A stretch of DNA of 18,627 nucleotides from an uncultured Gemmatimonadota bacterium (GCA_946479805.1 CAMLHP010000026.1:1-18627), one strand, 5' to 3'. Shown: positions 7,205 through 13,663, counted from the stretch's first letter. Numbers and translations are program-made. Notes: generated from the letters alone by a model not told the origin.

Positions 7205-7659
7205 CAGCGATGCGATGAATGATCCCGGGATGTGGTGGACGCCGCCGGCGCAGTGGCTTGCGAAGGGGCACCCGGCGCTTTCAAGGTAAAACCGAACGTC
7301 CCTCGGATGGGATGTCCGTCACCCGAGGCCGCCTGCCAGCTCACCGTATAGCCGCCAGGTGTCATGGTGCCCTGGATCGGCGCGCTGACCGTGAGCGAGT
7401 CGGAGGTGCGGGCGGGCTTGCCCATCTCCACCTTGCTGCCCGCAGCAGAGGCCAGGCTGATTCGCACCAGCGCGACTTCGGGCTTGAGACTGAAGCTCAG
7501 CCGGATTTCGCGCGGGGAGTCGGTGACCGTGGAGTCCCTTGCCGGGAAAGAGCCGGTAAGGCGGAGATGCTGGATGGCAGACCCTCCCGCGGCACCAACC
7601 AGCAGGACAGCGAGCGGTATGACGGCAAGAGACGCCGGGATTCGATGCATGGATAACAC
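7204..7659 (-). CDS. copC: CopC-like periplasmic copper-binding protein
   Basis: 151 residues: a signal peptide (hydrophobic core about 10-24), a CopC immunoglobulin-like beta domain and a short tail ending DHSSHR. The CopC pattern is recognisable in HLRLTGSFPARDSTV...SPREIRLSFS and in the C-terminal SGDGHPIRGTFGFTL, which contains the conserved Asp and His of the Cu(II) site. His31 would provide the N-terminal copper ligand if cleavage occurs nearby; the exact cleavage site is unclear. The GTG start is chosen because AGGAG lies seven to eight bases upstream; an ATG three codons later is poorly spaced. It is the first gene of copC-copD-vanX-like and is divergent from greA. Confidence 0.85.
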   Translation of the reverse strand: MLSMHRIPASLAVIPLAVLLVGAAGGSAIQHLRLTGSFPARDSTVTDSPREIRLSFSLKPEVALVRISLASAAGSKVEMGKPARTSDSLTVSAPIQGTMTPGGYTVSWQAASGDGHPIRGTFGFTLKAPGAPSQATAPAASTTSRDHSSHR

Positions 7660-7882
7660 GGTTGATTCTCCTGTACTGGGGCTCTGTTCAAACGTAAGGA
7701 CAGGGCTCCCGCCCAGCCAGCGCGAGCCCTACGGACGGAGCGAAAGGATTGTTGCACAACAACTTGGACTCGCCTCTGGCCCCGTTGAGGCCCCTGCCGT
7801 AGCTTTGATCGATCAAGTGCGATTCCGCGCCCGGGGCCAGGCCGTCCCGGGCCACGTATTTATAGTGTCAAAAGAAGATCCC
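7660..7882. promoter_or_regulatory. Divergent copC/greA intergenic region with inverted repeats
   Basis: A 223-bp divergent gap. It contains an inverted repeat AGGGCTC (7702-7708) / GAGCCCT (7724-7730), extendable by three pairs after one mismatch; a dyad TTGTTG-CA-CAACAA at 7749-7762; and a perfect 12-bp palindrome TTGATCGATCAA at 7805-7816. A TATTTATAGT stretch at 7857-7866 is the only AT-rich patch and could be the greA -10 region, though no good -35 is spaced to it. No clear copC promoter was seen. No known copper box (CueR or CopY type) was recognised. Confidence 0.45.
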
Positions 7883-8365
7883 ATGATCCAGGAAATGCGC
7901 GAGAAGCTGAGCCGCGAAGTCGACGAACTCAGCCATGAACTCAATGTCACGCTCCCCCAGGCCATCGCCCAGGCGGTCGAACTGGGGGACTTGCGGGAGA
8001 ATTCCGAGTACAAGGCGGCGCTGGAGCGGCAGCAGTTTGTCCAGGCCCGTCTGGGACAGTTGCATACCCGGCTTTACCAACTGGGGCAGCTGGCCAATAC
8101 CGAAGCTCCGCTGGACCGGGTCGGCCTCGGCACGAAGGTCACGGTCCTGGATCTGGACTCCAACGAGATCGACACATACATGCTGGTCCTGGCCGAGATG
8201 ATGGACATAGACGCCGGGCACATCTCGCTGGCGTCGCCACTGGGACGAGCCCTCAAGGACCGCCAGGTGGGTGACGAGCTGTCGCTCAGGCTGCCCCATG
8301 GATCGCGGCGGCTCCGTGTAACCGAGCTCATCACCATCCACGACGTCACGAGCGCCGCCGACTAG
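7883..8365 (+). CDS. greA: Transcription elongation factor GreA
   Basis: 160 residues, the usual GreA length. The N-terminal antiparallel coiled coil (about 1-75) carries the acidic tip in GDLRENSEYKAA (Asp36, Glu39), which stimulates cleavage of backtracked RNA in the RNA polymerase secondary channel. The C-terminal FKBP-like domain shows the ISLASPLGRALKDRQVGDEL motif. The ATG chosen places the coiled coil correctly; a weak AAGAAG lies upstream. The frame is open further upstream but that part does not look like GreA. One base separates its stop from the GroES-like start. Confidence 0.95.
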   Translation: MIQEMREKLSREVDELSHELNVTLPQAIAQAVELGDLRENSEYKAALERQQFVQARLGQLHTRLYQLGQLANTEAPLDRVGLGTKVTVLDLDSNEIDTYMLVLAEMMDIDAGHISLASPLGRALKDRQVGDELSLRLPHGSRRLRVTELITIHDVTSAAD

Positions 8366-8366
8366 A

Positions 8367-8726
8367 ATGGACCTGCCTCCCAGGCGGCTCTCAGTGGTGG
8401 GCGACCGGGTCCTCATTGCTCCCGAGGAGGGCGACGACCGCACCCGAGTGGGGCTCTACCTCCCGGCGACAGCACTCGAGTCCCAGCAGGTGCAGTCGGG
8501 GCTGATCGTGGCCGTGGGCCCGGGTGAGCCGGTGGCTGACTTTTCCGCGCTCGACGACGAGCCCTGGAAGACCTCCCGCCGGGATGGCGCCAAGAGCACC
8601 ATGCAGGCCCGCGTGGGCGACCACGCTCTTTTCTTCCGCAAGGCCGCAGTCGAGATCTCGTTCGAGGAGAAGCGCTACCTGGTGGTGCCGCACGCAGCCA
8701 TTCTGGTTTTGGTACGCGATGACTGA
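8367..8726 (+). CDS. GroES (Cpn10)-like co-chaperonin, divergent
   Basis: A 119-residue protein with a Cpn10 fold pattern: VVGDRVLIAPEE at the first strand, a mobile-loop-like RTRVGLYLPATALE, SGLIVAVGPGEP, then VGDHALFFRKAAVEISFEEKRYLVVPHAAILVLV. It is longer than standard GroES (about 95-100) because of an insert around residues 53-80 (DFSALDDEPWKTSRRDGAKSTM) and an N-terminal extension. No groEL lies beside it. It starts one base after the greA stop and is surely co-transcribed with it. It may be a paralogue specialised for particular conditions, or may have lost GroEL partnership; the sequence cannot decide. Confidence 0.8.
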   Translation: MDLPPRRLSVVGDRVLIAPEEGDDRTRVGLYLPATALESQQVQSGLIVAVGPGEPVADFSALDDEPWKTSRRDGAKSTMQARVGDHALFFRKAAVEISFEEKRYLVVPHAAILVLVRDD

Positions 8727-8740
8727 CGGGCAGACGGCGG

Positions 8741-8764
8741 GCGGACGCCGTCCGCGCCTGCTCT
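8741..8764 (+). terminator. Possible weak terminator after the GroES-like gene
   Basis: GCGGA (8741-8745) pairs with TCCGC (8751-8755) around CGCCG, 15 bases after the stop, and is followed by a T-containing pyrimidine stretch that runs into the 9-bp array. The U tract is poor, so efficiency is doubtful. Confidence 0.35.
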
Positions 8765-8809
8765 TTCTACCTCTTCCACCCCTTCTACCTCTTCTACCTC
8801 TTCTACCTT
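8765..8809 (+). repeat. 9-bp pyrimidine tandem array, unit TTCTACCTC
   Basis: Five consecutive 9-bp units, two or three exact and the others with one or two changes. The same unit recurs in four copies at 10566-10601. Both arrays are on the plus strand between plus-strand genes, and neither downstream gene has a visible Shine-Dalgarno sequence. Confidence 0.9.
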
Positions 8810-8867
8810 TTCATTGTGTCACTACCTGTTCGTTGCTAGCAGACTCACCCTGAGCGAAGTGCGCTCG

Positions 8868-9356
8868 ATGACGCCGCACGGCATCACGGTGGATCTTCTT
8901 CCTCCTGCCGACGGCCACCGGTTGCGCGAGCTCATGCCGGAATCACAGACATGCGCCCGGTTCCTGTCGGGCAAGTGCAGCTGCGACTTGTTCCTGCGGC
9001 GGGACCCCGTCACCCACCGGGAGGAATCCGAGCTGCGCCAGCGCTGGCGCAAGCTGGGCATGAACCGCCAGGCCATCCTCGCCGCCACCGATCGCCATCG
9101 GGTCACCGACCGCCACCGGCGGGCGCCCCTGGTGCGCCACAGCCCGGATGCGTGGCGCACTGTCATGGCGGCGTTCGTGGCGGAACACCTCCGGAACGCG
9201 GGGCCCACGCTCTTTCTTCACCAGTTCAGCGGCGACGGTCACGTGCACCCCGCCAGCGAAGCTGTCGAGGTCGAGCTCGGCAAGGTGCGCCGCAGCCCGG
9301 CAGGATGGCTGGCGGAAGGGGTGCCGACCATCGTGGTGCGTGACAGTGCAGCATGA
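8868..9356 (+). CDS. Unknown protein with a C-x7-C-x-C cysteine cluster
   Basis: A 162-residue soluble protein that I do not recognise. It has no signal peptide or membrane segment. Features: a cysteine group Cys29, Cys37, Cys39 in QTCARFLSGKCSC, a basic central region rich in Arg and His (about 45-92), and a motif HQFSGDGHVHP at 118-128 that is rich in possible metal ligands. These together could form a metal or cluster site, but this is conjecture. The ATG is chosen over an upstream TTG (8814) and a GTG (8859); none has a good ribosome site. Its stop overlaps the hydrolase start region by 11 bases, so the two are co-translated. Codon use resembles its neighbours. Confidence 0.65.
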   Translation: MTPHGITVDLLPPADGHRLRELMPESQTCARFLSGKCSCDLFLRRDPVTHREESELRQRWRKLGMNRQAILAATDRHRVTDRHRRAPLVRHSPDAWRTVMAAFVAEHLRNAGPTLFLHQFSGDGHVHPASEAVEVELGKVRRSPAGWLAEGVPTIVVRDSAA

Positions 9357-10185
9357 CACCGGATACCTGACCAGCCCGGACGGCACCCGGCTCCACTACC
9401 AGAGCTGGTGGCCCTCGTCTCCTCCCAGGGGCCATGCACAGGTAGTCCACGGGCTGGGGGACCACTCCGGACTCCACCGTCATCTGGTCGACCACCTGCT
9501 GGAGCACGGTTTCGCCGCCCACGCGGTCGACCTTCGGGGTCACGGCCGAAGCGACGGGCAGCGGGCATACGTGCGAAGCTGGTTGGACTATCACAATGAT
9601 GTGCTGGCACTCACCGATCGCCTCAAGTACCGGAACGCCGTCCAGCGGGTGACGCTCATCGGCAGCAGCATGGGAGCGCTGCTGGCCCTGGACATCGCGC
9701 TGGCCCACCCGGAAAGGCTCACCGCCGTGGTCGCCGCTGCGCCGCCCCTGGGAGAAGTGGGCGTGCCGCCGGCGCTGATGACGCTCGCGCGGATCGCGTC
9801 GCGGATACTGCCGCGCTTCTCGCTCAAGACCGGAATGGACCTGACCGGGATCGCAGCGGACCCCGCGGTCCTCGAGGAACTGCTGGCTGATCCATTGTTC
9901 CACCGGGTGGGAACGGCCCGCCTGGCCACCGAGCTGGAGGAGGCCGCGGAGAGGGTGCGTACTGGCATCGCCCGGATCTCCGTTCCCGCCCTGCTGCTCC
10001 ACGGCTCGCGGGACAGAATGGTGCTGCCTCGCGAGACCCGGGAGGCGGCATCACGCGCCCCGGCCGGCCTGGTACGGAATATCGAGTACCCCGATGGATA
10101 CCACGCACTTTTCGCGGACAGCTCCGGGCCAGCGGTGCTGCGGGATGTCACTGACTGGCTGGCTGGAGCGCTTTCCGACGGCTGA
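9346..10185 (+). CDS. Alpha/beta hydrolase, monoacylglycerol-lipase type
   Basis: A 279-residue serine hydrolase of the Hydrolase_4 (lysophospholipase/monoacylglycerol lipase) group. Visible: the oxyanion segment VVHGLGDHSGLH (34-44), DLRGHGRSDGQR (62-73), the nucleophile elbow GSSMG with Ser108, the acid Asp223 in LLHGSRDRMV, and His253 in DGYHALFAD. A cap region (about 135-200) lies between. No signal peptide is visible, so a cytoplasmic esterase or lipase acting on acylglycerols or similar esters is likely; the substrate is unknown. The GTG start lies inside the end of the preceding gene; another GTG two codons upstream is possible. Its stop TGA is inside a palindromic repeat (10177-10192). 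Confidence 0.85.
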   Translation: MQHDTGYLTSPDGTRLHYQSWWPSSPPRGHAQVVHGLGDHSGLHRHLVDHLLEHGFAAHAVDLRGHGRSDGQRAYVRSWLDYHNDVLALTDRLKYRNAVQRVTLIGSSMGALLALDIALAHPERLTAVVAAAPPLGEVGVPPALMTLARIASRILPRFSLKTGMDLTGIAADPAVLEELLADPLFHRVGTARLATELEEAAERVRTGIARISVPALLLHGSRDRMVLPRETREAASRAPAGLVRNIEYPDGYHALFADSSGPAVLRDVTDWLAGALSDG

Positions 10186-10290
10186 AGCCGCCTCTCGGCT
10201 CTGCCGCTGAAGCGGCTTAGCGCGACATGATACAGCACGCGATGGACCTGGCGGCTTCAGCCGTAGCGCCGAGCGGCGGCTTCAGCCGTC
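10177..10290. repeat. Cluster of CGGCTGAAGCCG-type palindromic repeats
   Basis: Four short palindromes: 10177-10192 (CGGCTGAAGCCG core, overlapping the hydrolase stop codon), 10203-10216 (GCCGCT-GA-AGCGGC), 10250-10264 and 10275-10290 (both containing GGCGGCTTCAGCCGT, the inverse orientation of the first). They look like REP-type elements and may act as a terminator or mRNA-end stabiliser for the hydrolase transcript. Confidence 0.75.
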
Positions 10291-10303
10291 GACGAGCGCT
10301 CAC

Positions 10304-10332
10304 TTGTAGCTTCGGTCTTTCTTCGGTATATT
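10304..10332 (+). promoter_or_regulatory. Sigma70-like promoter for the small cysteine-rich gene
   Basis: -35 TTGTAG (10304-10309) and -10 TATATT (10327-10332) with a 17-base spacer, 27 bases before an ATG that has a strong ribosome site. It may also drive the radical SAM gene downstream. Confidence 0.6.
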
Positions 10333-10358
10333 GGGGTCCAGCCACCAAGGAGATCCCG

Positions 10359-10535
10359 ATGCCCGGCCCGCTACTTTCCGCACCAAAGCCCCTTTCCGCT
10401 TCCACCCGCCGCCTCGCCCCCACCCTTGCGGTAGTACCGGCCCACGTCCGCGTCTGCCCGGAGTGCGCCGGGCCAGTGGTGCACGGTTCCAGCTGCACCT
10501 CCTGCATCGTGTGCGGGTGGGGAAGGTGCAGCTGA
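10359..10535 (+). CDS. 58-residue cysteine-rich protein resembling the class II RNR C-terminal tail
   Basis: This short gene has an excellent start: AAGGAG six bases before ATG and a promoter just upstream. The N-terminal 30 residues are Pro/Ala/Leu-rich. The C-terminal half is CPEC (Cys33, Cys36), then Cys46, Cys49, Cys52 and Cys57, ending CGWGRCS. That order (CPxC, then GCxxCxxCGxxxC-like, with a final Cys-x4-Cys) resembles the extreme C-terminus of adenosylcobalamin-dependent ribonucleotide reductase NrdJ. There the last Cys pair re-reduces the active site and the others form a zinc ribbon. Here the rest of the reductase is absent. It could be a free-standing thiol/zinc protein, a remnant, or a chance likeness. 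It is in the same frame as the radical SAM gene downstream, separated by the TGA at 10533-10535. Confidence 0.6.
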   Translation: MPGPLLSAPKPLSASTRRLAPTLAVVPAHVRVCPECAGPVVHGSSCTSCIVCGWGRCS

Positions 10536-10565
10536 GCTCATGCACCGCTCCCCCTCCTCTGCCCG

Positions 10566-10601
10566 TTCTACCTCTCCTACCTCTTCTACCTCTTCTACCT
10601 G
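10566..10601 (+). repeat. 9-bp pyrimidine tandem array abutting a start codon
   Basis: Four 9-bp units (TTCTACCTC, TCCTACCTC, TTCTACCTC, TTCTACCTG), the last ending immediately before the ATG at 10602. It is the same unit as the array at 8765-8809. The tract leaves no room for a Shine-Dalgarno sequence. Confidence 0.9.
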
Positions 10602-11657
10602 ATGTCGGTTCAATTGCCTCTCCTGGAGCAGCCGTCGGCGATGCGGCTGGCCGACGAGCGCCTCAGGGGAACCCGGTTTCTGGAGGTGAGTTCGCGGTCG
10701 GTACTGAACGGGCCAGCCTCCACCCACATGGAGTTCTGGTCCATCAACCCATATGTCGGCTGCGAGTTCGGCTGCGCCTACTGCTACGCGCGGGACACCC
10801 ACCGCTGGACCGTGGAACGCGCGGGCGGGCTCGAGGGGAACCCCGAAGACCCTGCGCTCGCTGACCCGGCGCTGGCCTTCGAGCGCAACATCCTCGTCAA
10901 GCAGAACGCGGCCCGGATACTGGAGCGCACGCTGGACCCTGCGCGCATCGGGTCGGTCACCATCGTCATCGGCACTGCCACTGACCCTTACCAGCCGGGC
11001 GAGCGGAAGTTCGGTATCACCCGGTCGATACTCGACGCCTTCCGTCGCTACCGCGGCCTGTCGCTTGGCATCATCACCAAGTCGCCGCTGATAGTGCGTG
11101 ACCTCGACCTGCTCATGGAGCTGAGCCTGCAGCACCGGCTCAAGGTCAACATCTCGCTTGCCACCACCGATTCGGCGCTGGCGCGGAGGCTGGAGGCCCG
11201 CTCTCCCGTTCCTGCCGCACGACTTCGTGCACTGGCCCGCCTGCGCGAAGCCGGCCTGGAAGCAGGGCTGCTGGTGGCCCCGGTCGTCCCCGGCATCACC
11301 GACAGCCGCCCTGCGCTGGCGCGGCTCTTCGCGGCGGCGCGCAGGGCCAACGCGTCATTCATCACCTGTGCCCCGCTCCGCCTCGGCCCCGCCACCCGCA
11401 ACACCTTCCTGCCCCACCTGGCCCGGGAGTTCCCCGAACTCGTCTCCCGCTACCGCATCCACTACGCCCGCCGGGACCATGCCTCGAAGGCGTACCAGGA
11501 CGCGCTCTCCAGCAGGGTCAACGAGCTGCGCGCGCGGTACGGGTTCCCGCCGAGGGCTGGGTATTCGGAACTGAAGCCTGACAGCTCGCACCACGGCGCC
11601 AAGACAGCGAGCGAGCCCCAGCAGGATTTCTTCGCCGAGTTGGCTGCGACGGGATGA
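10602..11657 (+). CDS. Radical SAM protein (Rv2578c/SPL-like family)
   Basis: 351 residues. The radical SAM cluster motif is CEFGCAYC (Cys54, Cys58, Cys61), set in SINPYVGCEFGCAYCYAR, which is typical of the COG1533/Rv2578c branch related to spore photoproduct lyase. Further family features are FERNILVKQNAARILERTL and VTIVIGTATDPYQPGERKFGITRSIL, followed by VNISLATTDSALARRLEARSP. The partial TIM barrel is expected to bind a [4Fe-4S] cluster and S-adenosylmethionine. The substrate is unknown; some members have been linked to DNA repair on sequence grounds only. The start may be the ATG given, which directly follows a pyrimidine array, or Met14 (10641). Its stop lies in a sequence akin to the post-stop repeats, followed by a CTGCAA array. 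Confidence 0.88.
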   Translation: MSVQLPLLEQPSAMRLADERLRGTRFLEVSSRSVLNGPASTHMEFWSINPYVGCEFGCAYCYARDTHRWTVERAGGLEGNPEDPALADPALAFERNILVKQNAARILERTLDPARIGSVTIVIGTATDPYQPGERKFGITRSILDAFRRYRGLSLGIITKSPLIVRDLDLLMELSLQHRLKVNISLATTDSALARRLEARSPVPAARLRALARLREAGLEAGLLVAPVVPGITDSRPALARLFAAARRANASFITCAPLRLGPATRNTFLPHLAREFPELVSRYRIHYARRDHASKAYQDALSSRVNELRARYGFPPRAGYSELKPDSSHHGAKTASEPQQDFFAELAATG

Positions 11658-11670
11658 ACGGGGACTGACA

Positions 11671-11712
11671 CCGCAACTGCAACCGCAACTGCAACTGCAA
11701 CTGCAACCGCAG
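11671..11712 (+). repeat. 6-bp tandem array, unit CYGCAA
   Basis: Seven consecutive hexamers, CTGCAA or CCGCAA, the last CCGCAG, beginning 14 bases after the radical SAM stop. Its relation to the CTGCAAC parts of the post-stop elements at ctaD, DUF72 and ispH is visible by eye. A degenerate counterpart in the opposite orientation follows the quinone oxidoreductase stop (11921-11968). Confidence 0.88.
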
Positions 11713-11926
11713 ATTTCGCCGATTGATCAGCGAGAGTCACCAGCCACGCGTCACGCGGCCGGCTCGGAGAGGTTGTTGTTCAACTCATCGTGCGAAAGAA
11801 TTTGTCGCCGCACTCCTGGCCCAGCGCGTCGGTTAGTTCAACAACGAATCGCAACGCTGCGCGGTAAGCGCCCCAGCCGGCTGGATCGTCAGCATAATCT
11901 GCGGAATCTGTGAAATCTGCGGTTGC
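11703..11926. repeat. Inverted-repeat-bounded segment in a convergent gap
   Basis: The left arm at 11703-11724 and right arm at 11905-11926 are inverted copies matching at 20 of 22 bases (GCAACCGCAGATTTC core), enclosing 180 bp. The whole gap between the radical SAM and oxidoreductase stops (11658-11968) is 311 bp with no intact gene. It holds the 6-bp array, these arms, a second inverted pair GTTGTTG/CAACAAC (about 11772 and 11842) and the gene-like fragment described separately. There is no transposase and no target duplication was recognised. Confidence 0.6.
11780..11904 (-). pseudogene. Possible gene fragment between inverted repeats
   Basis: On the minus strand, a frame ending at the TGA at 11780-11782 translates as a plausible protein C-terminus: about 40 residues including DPAGWGAYRAALRFVVELT and then DALGQECGDKFFRTMS. 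The composition (buried aliphatics, amphipathic spacing) looks coding, and other frames over this segment are interrupted. There is no start codon before the repeat arm except a late ATG, and the frame runs into the oxidoreductase stop upstream. I do not recognise the family. It may be a remnant, part of a repeated element, or chance. Confidence 0.25.
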
Positions 11927-11968
11927 CGTTCGCAGTTGCAGTTTGCAGATGCAGTTCCGCAGTTGGAG

Positions 11969-12922
11969 TTACCAGTGCACCACGACCTTCCCGAACACTT
12001 CATTTCGCTCCAGCACGGCGTACGCCGCCGCTATCTGGCTCACTGGGAAGCGCCGAGCCACCACCGGACGGACCAGCCCCGATTCCAGCGCGGGCAGGAC
12101 GTCGTCAGCGAACCGGCGCACCACATCCACCCGCTCCGAGTGCTGGCGCGGCCGCATCAGTGTGCCGATGATCTCGATCCGCTTCCGGAGCAGCGGTGCG
12201 AGGTCCACGTCTGCTCTACTCCCCTGCAGGAACCCGATCAACACCAGCCTGCCTCCCGGCGCCAGTACCGACAGGTTGTCCGAGAGCGCAGGCGCACCCA
12301 GTGGATCGATCACCACGTCCACCGGCTCGCGCATCGCTTCCGCGAAGCCCCGCTCGCCGGTGTTGATGGCCACATGCAGGCCCAACGCAGATGCTTGCTC
12401 CAGCTTGTCTGTGGTTCGCGAGGTGCCGACAACGATCGCGTCCCAGAGACGGGCAACCTGCAGCGCCGCGGTCCCGACCCCGCTGCCGACCGCATGCACC
12501 AGCACCCGCTCTCCGGCTTGCAGCCTTCCCCGGGTCCGAAGCGCATCGTACGCCGTGAGGAACGCCTCCGGCACTGCTGCGGCGTCGCTCAGCTCCATGT
12601 TGGGTGGCACCGGCATCAGCTCGGCTTCATGCACCGCCAGCAACTCTGACTGGGCCCCTCCACCCACCAGCCCCATGACCCTGTCGCCCTGCTTCCAGCG
12701 GCTGGCCTCGGGGCCGGCCGACTCCACTTCGCCGGCAAACTCGAGTCCCGGAACGTCCTGGGGCCATCCCGGCGGCGCAGGGTAGCCTCCGCGCCGTTGC
12801 AGCAGGTCCGCCCGGTTGAGACCCGCGGCACTCACCCGCACCAGTACCTGGCCCGTGGCGGGCCGGGGCTCGGCAACTTCTCGCAGCGCGAGCTCACCGT
12901 CGCTCACGAATACCTGCCTCAT
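11969..12922 (-). CDS. Quinone oxidoreductase, PIG3 (TP53I3)-like
   Basis: A 317-residue zinc-independent medium-chain dehydrogenase/reductase. Family markers: AAGLNRADLLQRRGGYPAPPG (about 32-52), PGLEFAG (58-64), GDRVMGLVGGGA, the NADPH-binding loop HAVGSGVG (143-150), and DVVIDPLGAPAL. It probably reduces quinones or other enones with NADPH in the cytoplasm. The ATG at MRQVFVSDGE is preferred because family members begin at this point; the frame is open to 13021 with ATGs at 12994 and 13021, giving an N-terminal stretch without homology-like features. It lies 13-111 bp downstream of the LEA2 lipoprotein gene, depending on the start. Confidence 0.88.
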   Translation of the reverse strand: MRQVFVSDGELALREVAEPRPATGQVLVRVSAAGLNRADLLQRRGGYPAPPGWPQDVPGLEFAGEVESAGPEASRWKQGDRVMGLVGGGAQSELLAVHEAELMPVPPNMELSDAAAVPEAFLTAYDALRTRGRLQAGERVLVHAVGSGVGTAALQVARLWDAIVVGTSRTTDKLEQASALGLHVAINTGERGFAEAMREPVDVVIDPLGAPALSDNLSVLAPGGRLVLIGFLQGSRADVDLAPLLRKRIEIIGTLMRPRQHSERVDVVRRFADDVLPALESGLVRPVVARRFPVSQIAAAYAVLERNEVFGKVVVHW

Positions 12923-13033
12923 CCGGTGCTCGACAGTGCTGGGCTCCAGTGCCGTTGCGTGGCGGGGCTTCGGGGCTGAGAAGGGCAGACTCATCCGAAT
13001 CGTAGCTGATGATCCGCTCATGGTGCAGCCCTT

Positions 13034-13552
13034 TCACCGGGCGCTTGACCCCTTGGCCAGCGGGAGTTCCTGCGCCGGCCCCGGTGTACTGGCCCAGTCA
13101 CCCTCGCCCGCCTGCTGGAACTTGATGCGACGGATGCCTATTGGGGTAGAGAGATGCGCTTCACCACTCACCGCATATGGGTGCCTGCCCGGCTGCATGC
13201 TCGACACTGAGAAACCGGCCGCCATCATCTGCTGCTGCACGTTCAGCGTCACATCTCGGCGCTCCAGCTGCAATAACGTGGCTGCAGCGTCGATGGCCGT
13301 GTCCACCACGGCCTGGCCCCGGATGGACAGCAGGAGCTGTACTTGCTCCAGCTCTACGTCAAAGTCGTTGGGATTACGGACCTGCAACGTCAGCTCGACC
13401 GGCCGGGTCGAGTCTCCGGTGAAGCTGATGGAACTCACCGTGACGACCGGCTCCGTGAAGACCCAGATGCCGAGTGGTACACAGCCCGACGCCAGAATGC
13501 CGGCGATGACTCCCATCGCCGCGCCCCAGCGGGGCCTCCGACTCGCCTGCAT
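13034..13552 (-). CDS. LEA type 2 (WHy-domain) lipoprotein
   Basis: 172 residues. A short basic N-terminus and hydrophobic core end in the lipobox LASGC (Cys24). The mature part carries the LEA14/WHy pattern: VSSISFTGDSTRPVELTLQVRNPNDFDVELEQVQLLLSIRG has been read in two pieces, with the NPN motif near residues 60-62 followed by the typical alternating beta strands. Such lipoproteins are common in diderm bacteria and their function is not settled; desiccation or envelope stress is often proposed. It is divergent from the DUF72 gene and probably co-transcribed with the oxidoreductase. In the 111-bp divergent gap a 5-bp hairpin GCGCC-TTGC-GGCGC lies at 13583-13596, and a TATACC stretch ahead of the start may be a -10 element. 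Confidence 0.8.
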   Translation of the reverse strand: MQASRRPRWGAAMGVIAGILASGCVPLGIWVFTEPVVTVSSISFTGDSTRPVELTLQVRNPNDFDVELEQVQLLLSIRGQAVVDTAIDAAATLLQLERRDVTLNVQQQMMAAGFSVSSMQPGRHPYAVSGEAHLSTPIGIRRIKFQQAGEGDWASTPGPAQELPLAKGSSAR

Positions 13553-13663
13553 GCAACGCTCCCAGGGTATAGTCCGTGGTTCGCGCCTTGCGGCGCCTGA
13601 GACCGCTTCTACCCTTCATTACACCGAACGGGCGATTGAGGGGACATCGTGGAGGGGAGCTGG

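Noticed and set aside
10533..10604. Stop-codon readthrough or selenocysteine joining the small cysteine-rich protein to the radical SAM protein
   Set aside because: The two are in the same frame with a single TGA between them, but the linking 22 codons are the low-complexity 9-bp array and no SECIS-like hairpin is evident. One chance in three of sharing a frame is not evidence.
11703..11926. Insertion sequence
   Set aside because: Inverted arms are present but there is no transposase and no recognisable target-site duplication; it was kept only as a repeat-bounded segment.
11658..11968. tRNA or other structured RNA in the convergent gap
   Set aside because: No cloverleaf, T-loop GTTCGAATC-like motif or CCA end was found; the dyads present are too short or too far apart.
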